This document shows, one piece after another, positions 7,123 through 11,091 of a DNA stretch of 11,091 bases. The stretch covers positions 1-11,091 of the forward strand of contig JAPJOW010000140.1 of assembly GCA_030826005.1 (NCBI GenBank). Direction: 5' to 3'. The notes under the pieces are model-generated. The model did no database searches. It was not told where the DNA came from and was given only the letters and a program-made list of their open reading frames with translations. Position 1 is the first letter of the stretch; each line of letters opens with the position of its first letter. The position numbers and the translations under genes are program-made. Source of the stretch: Aliterella sp. RAGGC_92 (lineage in GTDB: Bacteria > Cyanobacteriota > Cyanobacteriia > Cyanobacteriales > Chroococcidiopsidaceae).

Positions 7123-8097
7123 ATGGATATTAAAAATGGGTTTGTTGATACAGTAGGCAATACGCCACTAATTCGCTTAAATCGCTTTAGTCAGGAAACA
7201 GGCTGCGAAATTCTGGGGAAAGCTGAATTTCTCAATCCCGGTGGTTCGGTAAAAGACCGCGCCGCACTGTATATGATTCTAGATGCGGAGGAAAAAGGCT
7301 TACTTAAGCCCGGTGGAACGGTAGTCGAGGGAACAGCCGGAAATACAGGTATTGGACTTGCTCATATTTGTAACGCTAAAGGCTATAAATGTCTGATTGT
7401 CATTCCCGATACTCAATCCCAAGAAAAAATTGAAGCGCTAAAAACTCTAGGTGCAGAAGTCCGCACTGTTCCCGCCGTACCCTACAAAGATCCTAATAAC
7501 TACGTTAGGTTATCCGGTCGTATTGCTTCAGAGATGGAAAATGCTATTTGGGCAAATCAGTTTGATAATTTGGCAAATAGGCGATCGCATTACGAAACTA
7601 CAGGTAAAGAAATTTGGGAACAAACCGACGGTAAAGTAGATGTTTGGGTAACGGCGACGGGAACGGGCGGGACGCTGGCGGGGGTATCGATGTACTTAAA
7701 AGAAAAAAATCCAGCCATCAAAACTGTCTTAGCCGATCCTTTGGGTAGCGGGCTTTATAGCTATGTCAAAACGGGCAAACCCCACGCGGAAGGAAGCTCA
7801 ATTACTGAAGGTATTGGCAATAGTCGCGTCACTAATAACTTAATTAACGTACCTATAGATGATGCGATTCAAATAAACGATGTTGAAGCCGTCCGTGTAG
7901 TTTACCGCTTATTACAAGAAGAAGGATTATTTCTGGGCGGTTCTACAGGTATTAATGTCGGTGCCGCCGTGCAGTTAGCCAAACAACTAGGCCCAGGGCA
8001 TACAATTGTTACTATCTTGTGCGATAGCGGTACTCGCTATCAGTCGCGGCTATTTAATAAAGAGTGGTTAGCCCAAAAAGGACTTTTGCCCGATTAA
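7123..8097 (+). CDS. cysK: Cysteine synthase (O-acetylserine sulfhydrylase), PLP fold type II
   Basis: A 324-residue cytoplasmic enzyme of the usual family length (300-330). It forms L-cysteine from O-acetylserine and sulfide in sulfur assimilation. VGNTPLIRLN (11-20) is the N-terminal signature. NPGGSVKDRAA (38-48) carries the PLP-binding Lys44. TAGNTG (71-76) is the substrate-binding loop, with Ala where many CysK proteins have Ser. GTGGT (180-184) binds the PLP phosphate, and Ser302 in CDSGTRY contacts the pyridine nitrogen. No haem-binding N-terminus or CBS pair is present, so it is not a full cystathionine beta-synthase. The EGTAGNTG variant also occurs in relatives with altered acceptor specificity, so CysK against a related beta-replacement enzyme cannot be settled from sequence alone. 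It is a single-gene unit between the tRNA terminator and its own hairpin terminator. No Shine-Dalgarno is evident before the ATG. Confidence 0.9.
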   Translation: MDIKNGFVDTVGNTPLIRLNRFSQETGCEILGKAEFLNPGGSVKDRAALYMILDAEEKGLLKPGGTVVEGTAGNTGIGLAHICNAKGYKCLIVIPDTQSQEKIEALKTLGAEVRTVPAVPYKDPNNYVRLSGRIASEMENAIWANQFDNLANRRSHYETTGKEIWEQTDGKVDVWVTATGTGGTLAGVSMYLKEKNPAIKTVLADPLGSGLYSYVKTGKPHAEGSSITEGIGNSRVTNNLINVPIDDAIQINDVEAVRVVYRLLQEEGLFLGGSTGINVGAAVQLAKQLGPGHTIVTILCDSGTRYQSRLFNKEWLAQKGLLPD

Positions 8098-8124
8098 TAG
8101 CAATGCTTGCATAATTATTTTACT

Positions 8125-8152
8125 CCCTCTTTTAAAAAAGAGGGCTATTTAT
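8125..8152 (+). terminator. Hairpin terminator after cysteine synthase
   Basis: CCCTCTTTT (8125-8133), AA, AAAAGAGGG (8136-8144) is a perfect 9-bp dyad with a minimal loop; in RNA a 7-bp stem with a six-base loop is more likely. It is followed by CTATTTATAATAATT, a mixed T/A tract rather than a clean T run, so efficiency may be moderate. It starts 27 bases after the gene's TAA. The A-rich, T-rich ends make it potentially active in both directions. Confidence 0.65.
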
Positions 8153-8325
8153 AATAATTAAATAACAAGTTTTGATTTTGAAATTAATTTATCTAACTTA
8201 GCTTTTAAATAAAATTTCGTTAATTATAGGCAAACGCAAGTAATTTAATAAAAGTTAGTTAAAAGCAAACATTTTTTGATATTATTTACAATTGATAAAA
8301 GTTGGAGTTAACAAGTGCGATCGCA

Positions 8326-8775
8326 ATGACCATTTACTTTTATAAGGTGAATGAACCTTACGGGTGCTTTTCCAACTTTTCCCCCCACAGTATTCAGTTG
8401 CAGGGCGAGAATTGGCAAACTGTCGAGCATTATTACCAAGCGCAAAAATTTATTGGCACTCTTGACGAAGAACTTGCCCCGATAATTAAAGCTGCACCTA
8501 CACCAGAACAAGCCGCCGCCTTGGGGCGCGATTGCCGCCGTCAATTGCGCTCAAACTGGGAACAAGTCAAAACTCAAGTAATGCGAAAAGCAGTATTGCA
8601 AAAGTTTCTTACCCATCAAGATATCCAAGAAATCCTCCTATCTACCGCCGACTTAATAATAGTAGAAAATTCCCCAAATGACTATTATTGGGGTTGTGGA
8701 GAAGCAAAAACTGGCGATAATCATTTAGGCAAAATATTGATGAGCGTTCGTGAAGAAATCCAAAGTAAACTTTAG
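8326..8775 (+). CDS. NADAR-family N-glycosidase (YbiA-like, DUF1768)
   Basis: A 149-residue cytoplasmic protein from ATG 8326. An in-frame TTG at 8302 would add eight residues, but conservation begins at MTIYFYKVNEPYG and the GGAG at 8304-8307 lies downstream of that TTG. Family signatures are FSNFSP (15-20), WQTVEHYYQAQKF (30-42) with the conserved Glu34, and SPNDYYWGCG..KTGDNHLGKILM (116-139). Length and motif order fit complete NADAR proteins. Characterised members cleave N-glycosidic bonds: E. coli YbiA acts on early riboflavin-pathway intermediates, and other NADAR proteins remove ADP-ribose from guanine in nucleic acids. Which applies here cannot be told. A HIP1 octamer (8317-8324) ends one base before the start codon. 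The next gene downstream, 387 bases away on the same strand, has a TIR-like C-terminal half. Confidence 0.88.
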   Translation: MTIYFYKVNEPYGCFSNFSPHSIQLQGENWQTVEHYYQAQKFIGTLDEELAPIIKAAPTPEQAAALGRDCRRQLRSNWEQVKTQVMRKAVLQKFLTHQDIQEILLSTADLIIVENSPNDYYWGCGEAKTGDNHLGKILMSVREEIQSKL

Positions 8776-8824
8776 TATCATTCTCTAGCTTTTATAAGGG
8801 CGAAAAGAGTAATCTATTAATTGA

Positions 8825-9099
8825 AGCTACAAAGCTTCCCTGGCAGATCCAACAGCTAAAGTACATATTAAATTAAGAGGTAAAAGCGCTGTTAAATTCT
8901 TATCTGTCTCGTCAAAACACCGCAACACCCAACTTATTGAAAACTGATATTTCCTAAAGTGGTTATTATCGGGGGCGCTGCAACTGAAAGCAATATTACT
9001 GAGCTTGTCTATGCAGTAATTAAATCAGTGCAACCCCAAATACAATCGCCCAAAAGTGGAAATTCCTCGGTTACTAGCAAGTTGGGTGTTGTTGTGTGA
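8825..9099 (+). pseudogene. ORF-like debris in two frames (possible decayed small gene)
   Basis: Within the 387-base gap between the NADAR and TIR-like genes, two successive open stretches look more like coding sequence than the flanks. The first runs 8825-8944 and includes SLADPTAKVHIKLRGKSAVK, ending at TGA 8945-8947. The second is in another frame, 8941-9096, and includes FPKVVIIGGAATESNITELV, ending at TGA 9097-9099. Neither has a clear ATG and ribosome site. A +/-1 shift near 8936-8947 would join them into about 90 codons. No family is recognised. The second stretch is bracketed by a 13-bp inverted repeat. Chance open frames remain possible. Confidence 0.3.
8923..9091. repeat. 13-bp perfect inverted repeat 143 bases apart (possible MITE-like element)
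   Basis: CAACACCCAACTT (8923-8935) is exactly the reverse complement of AAGTTGGGTGTTG (9079-9091). Outside the arms, matching resumes for four bases after a two-base mismatch (CACA/TGTG-type context). The total span of 169 bases is the size of a small non-autonomous element, and the interior carries a 52-codon open frame. No convincing target-site duplication was found at the outer edges, so mobility is not shown. The right arm ends 14 bases before the proposed -35 of the next gene. Confidence 0.5.
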
Positions 9100-9104
9100 G
9101 AAGT

Positions 9105-9132
9105 TTTACCATAGAGGCTGAATCAATATAAT
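9105..9132 (+). promoter_or_regulatory. Promoter of the TIR-like gene
   Basis: A perfect TATAAT -10 box at 9127-9132 is preceded by TTTACC (9105-9110), a four-of-six -35 match with a 16-base spacer. Transcription would begin near 9139, giving a leader of about 24 bases before ATG 9163. This is the best sigma70-type promoter noticed in the window. It indicates that the TIR-like gene is transcribed separately from the NADAR gene. Confidence 0.55.
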
Positions 9133-9162
9133 TAAAAAGCAGCCCTCAATAAAATCCGTATT

Positions 9163-9930
9163 ATGGCGATTATTGCCCTAAAAGCTTGGTATTTAAGCAA
9201 GTACGAGCCACTTCAAGAATTAGAAAAACGCCAGCATGATTTGAGGCTGAGTAAAAATAGCTTGCTCAAGTCAGCGCTAAGAGCAGATTTTTTAGAAGAT
9301 AGCGCCGAAATTAAAAAATCGGGATGGTTTCAACGCTACCTAGATGGAGAAGTAGTTGAATTTTATATTGAAGGAAGCGGCGGCTATACGATCGCAAATA
9401 TTGACTTGAGCAGCCACGAAATTTATTTTATCAAGCAGACAACCATCGCTCAGATGGAAACGACAATTTTTCTTTGCCATCAAAACGAGTACGCTGATTC
9501 TAGTCAATTACTGAGAGCATCCTTAAATAAGGTAATAGAAGACTTAAATAAGCGATCGCGTTTTCCTTTAACTTTAGTAGAGTCACAACGTCCAGGCAAT
9601 GCCCCTGTGCGCCTCAGCAGCGCTGCTACGCGCAAAATCCGTAAATGCCTGTTATTTATCGCTGACGGTACGCCAATTGCGGCAATTGAAGGCAAAACTA
9701 CCCAACTGATTTTAAGTCCAAGCGTCTGTGTAGAAATTGGCTATGCCATTAATAGCAAGCGTTCCGAACAAATATTAATTGCCCAAATGTCGCGCCCGCA
9801 ACTATCAGGACAATATCCTTTTGAACTACCTAGCTATCAATCTTTATCATTTAATGACAGTGCCGAACTAAATCAAGTATTGCCCCAAGTAATTGAAACT
9901 CAGTTACTGCGATTTAATTTATTTTCTTAG
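9163..9930 (+). CDS. Uncharacterised protein with TIR/deoxyribosyltransferase-like C-terminal half
   Basis: A 255-residue soluble protein with ATG start just downstream of a good promoter. Residues 1-95 form an N-terminal region I cannot assign to a named domain (MAIIALKAWYLSKYEPLQEL, then WFQRYLDGEVVEFYIEGSG at 55-73). Residues about 99-210 read like a TIR or nucleoside-2-deoxyribosyltransferase-type Rossmann fold. Strand TTIFLCHQ (100-107) is followed by a helix with many Leu (115-130), strand LTLVES, a helix RKIRKCLLFIAD (157-168) and then SPSVCVEIGYAINSKRSEQILIAQ-type sequence at 185-208. The Glu191 of VCVEIGYA occupies the place of the catalytic Glu in NV-x-x-E-xGYA motifs of TIR-like nucleotide-binding proteins. 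A final conserved-looking segment ends in FNLFS. If active it could cleave NAD or a related N-glycoside, but this is inference from pattern only. The stop codon abuts the convergent ABM gene with no spacing. Confidence 0.75.
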   Translation: MAIIALKAWYLSKYEPLQELEKRQHDLRLSKNSLLKSALRADFLEDSAEIKKSGWFQRYLDGEVVEFYIEGSGGYTIANIDLSSHEIYFIKQTTIAQMETTIFLCHQNEYADSSQLLRASLNKVIEDLNKRSRFPLTLVESQRPGNAPVRLSSAATRKIRKCLLFIADGTPIAAIEGKTTQLILSPSVCVEIGYAINSKRSEQILIAQMSRPQLSGQYPFELPSYQSLSFNDSAELNQVLPQVIETQLLRFNLFS

Positions 9931-10230
9931 TTATAGTTGCTCGATTTCCTCAACTTTATAGATTTTGATCGTCGGCGTTCCCACAATCATTTGCGAAAAC
10001 TCGTGCATAAATTCTTGAAAATGTGGCGTTTTAAAATGCCGATCGATCGCAGCTTTTTCTTCCCACTCCTCAAAAAACAAAAAATGATGCTCGCGAGCAG
10101 TATCTTCATAAAAGTTGTAACTTATACAACCAGCTTCCGCTCTGGAAGGAGCGAACATACTTTGAGCAAGTTGAATTAACTGTGCTTTTTTTTCGGGATG
10201 AGCGGTAAAGGTGCCAGCAATTACATACAT
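9931..10230 (-). CDS. Antibiotic biosynthesis monooxygenase (ABM)-domain protein, YgiN-like
   Basis: A 99-residue single-domain protein of normal length for this family of small dimeric ferredoxin-like-fold proteins. The family pattern is clear: MYVIAGTFTAHPEKKAQL at the N-terminus, EAGCISYNFYED (32-43), HHFLFFEEWEEKAAIDRH (48-65) and HFQEFM (70-75). Members include quinol monooxygenases (YgiN), ActVA-Orf6-type cofactor-free oxygenases and haem-degrading enzymes, so the substrate is open. No signal peptide is present, indicating a cytoplasmic location. It begins 16 bases after the stop of the cupin gene on the same strand, so the two are probably co-transcribed. Its stop codon (TAA, bases 9933-9931) touches the TAG of the convergent TIR-like gene. 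No Shine-Dalgarno is seen before its ATG. Confidence 0.85.
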   Translation of the reverse strand: MYVIAGTFTAHPEKKAQLIQLAQSMFAPSRAEAGCISYNFYEDTAREHHFLFFEEWEEKAAIDRHFKTPHFQEFMHEFSQMIVGTPTIKIYKVEEIEQL

Positions 10231-10246
10231 AATTTTTAACTAATAT

Positions 10247-11020
10247 TTATTTACAAGTCGATCTATTTTTGTTGTGGCTGCCTTTTACATCAGGAGCAAG
10301 TAAAGCTATTAACTCTTGCGCGTGGTTGTCCATAGGCGCAACTTTTTTGTAGTCTACAGCGCTCACATACTGCCAAAAATCTGCACTAGCATTAATGCCG
10401 TATTTGGGAGCTTCAGAAACAAATAAAGCTTTGTTTTTAGGGTTTATCTGGGGTGGATTGGCAAAGTCGGGCATTGGTTGACCTACAGCTTTAAAAAAGC
10501 TGGTCATTCCTACTTTTGCGTCGTCAGGTGTCCAGATAGAAATAAATTTTATCGGCTTATTCGTTTTATTGACAAAGCCATGAACGTAGTATCGAGGGCC
10601 ATAATATAAGCTGCCAGAACTTGTTTTGACTAAATGCAGGCGCTCTTTAGGAGCTTTTGCTCCCGGCACAATATTCAGATCGGGAAAGGCATTGCTGCCC
10701 ATTTCTAGAGTTATCCCGCCTTGAGGAAAGTAAAACCATTCATCCGTATAGTGATGGATATGCGGCAAAGGGCCTTCTTTGGGAGGCACTAATATTTCTG
10801 CCATAACATAACTACCGCAAGTTGTCTCCCCAGTTTTAATAAAAGTTAAGCGATCGCCCGCAGGTCCTAATATTTGCAAGGGGTGGGCATCGGGTATTAC
10901 TTGAGGAAAGGTAAATTTTGCCGCTTCTAAGCGACTGCTGCTAAAAAGCACAAAGACTAAAGTCAAACTTAATAGCAATGAATTAAATATTTTAAACTTA
11001 CATCTAGTTAGAAATTTCAT
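10247..11020 (-). CDS. Exported cupin-domain protein
   Basis: A 257-residue protein with ATG at 11020. Residues 1-33 are a long signal peptide (basic MKFLTRCKFK, then a Leu-rich core, then RLEAAKF), so the mature protein is periplasmic or extracellular. A single conserved cupin barrel follows, about residues 45-165. Motif 1 reads GPLPHIHHYTDEWFYFPQGG (83-102), giving metal ligands His87, His89 and Glu94. Motif 2 reads GPRYYVHGFVN (141-151), giving His147 and Asn151, so all four usual ligands are present. The C-terminal 90 residues are less typical and include a helix around 230-242. Enzymatic (dioxygenase, isomerase) or sugar/metal-binding roles are all possible. A weak AAAAGG lies 10 bases before the start. 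The ABM gene follows after 16 bases, suggesting a two-gene operon joining an exported cupin with a cytoplasmic oxygenase-like protein. Confidence 0.85.
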   Translation of the reverse strand: MKFLTRCKFKIFNSLLLSLTLVFVLFSSSRLEAAKFTFPQVIPDAHPLQILGPAGDRLTFIKTGETTCGSYVMAEILVPPKEGPLPHIHHYTDEWFYFPQGGITLEMGSNAFPDLNIVPGAKAPKERLHLVKTSSGSLYYGPRYYVHGFVNKTNKPIKFISIWTPDDAKVGMTSFFKAVGQPMPDFANPPQINPKNKALFVSEAPKYGINASADFWQYVSAVDYKKVAPMDNHAQELIALLAPDVKGSHNKNRSTCK

Positions 11021-11091
11021 TATTTTGCCTTTTAAAAAAGTATGTATTAAAAAATAATTTTTTTCTATAAAAATATAATTACTTCGCTCAT
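11021..11091 (-). promoter_or_regulatory. AT-rich upstream region of the cupin operon
   Basis: These 71 bases at the right edge are almost entirely A/T on the minus strand, with several TATA-like and poly-A/T stretches, and must contain at least part of the cupin/ABM promoter. No -35/-10 pair could be picked out with confidence because many overlapping weak -10 matches occur. Confidence 0.3.

Noticed and set aside
8302..8325. TTG start for the NADAR gene (eight extra residues)
   Set aside because: The extra residues include translated HIP1 sequence, the purine-rich GGAG lies after the TTG, and family similarity begins at the ATG at 8326.
9937..10179. Plus-strand open frame opposite the ABM gene
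   Set aside because: The minus strand encodes a clear ABM-domain protein; the opposite frame has no recognisable features.

Overview
The window is cyanobacterial DNA. The octamer GCGATCGC (HIP1, the repeat typical of cyanobacteria) recurs through it, for example at 823-830, 919-926, 4000-4007, 4259-4266, 7003-7010, 7032-7039 and 8317-8324. Several genes are of cyanobacterial type, including an alpha/beta hydrolase with a DUF1400-like N-terminus, a secreted SRPBCC protein and a PKS with a coiled-coil linker. The DNA is AT-rich between genes, and clear Shine-Dalgarno sites are mostly absent. A filamentous or Chroococcidiopsis-like lineage is plausible, but this is only inference.

Left part (1-3365): the 3' end of a succinyl-CoA ligase alpha-subunit gene (sucD family) ends in TAG. 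The ATG of an exported alpha/beta hydrolase follows at once on the same strand. Three bases beyond the hydrolase stop lies the tail of a convergent gene for a GT39/PMT-like membrane glycosyltransferase. A 304-base AT-rich gap with small palindromes follows (3366-3669).

Centre (3670-6783, minus strand): an unusual orphan polyketide synthase protein comes first in transcription. Its ketosynthase has a complete Cys-His-His triad. Its acyltransferase has lost the catalytic Ser and His and much of the substrate-binding region, and there is no ACP, KR or TE. A secreted SRPBCC ('polyketide cyclase-like') protein follows a few bases downstream, probably in the same transcript.

Right-centre (6784-8144): a tRNA-Pro(CGG) gene with a hairpin terminator whose arms are built on two HIP1 sites, then a cysteine synthase gene with its own hairpin terminator.

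Right part (8326-11091): a NADAR-family glycosidase gene; a 387-base gap with ORF-like debris inside a 13-bp inverted repeat; and a gene for a protein whose C-terminal half reads like a TIR / nucleoside-deoxyribosyltransferase-like fold with a conserved Glu. The last gene has a perfect TATAAT box in front of it. It abuts, with zero spacing, a convergent two-gene unit: an exported cupin followed by a small antibiotic-biosynthesis-monooxygenase (ABM) protein.

Most likely sites of new biology are (a) the ketosynthase with a dead acyltransferase, coupled to a secreted SRPBCC protein, and (b) the NADAR / TIR-like neighbourhood, where both proteins belong to folds that act on NAD- or ADP-ribose-type N-glycosidic bonds.
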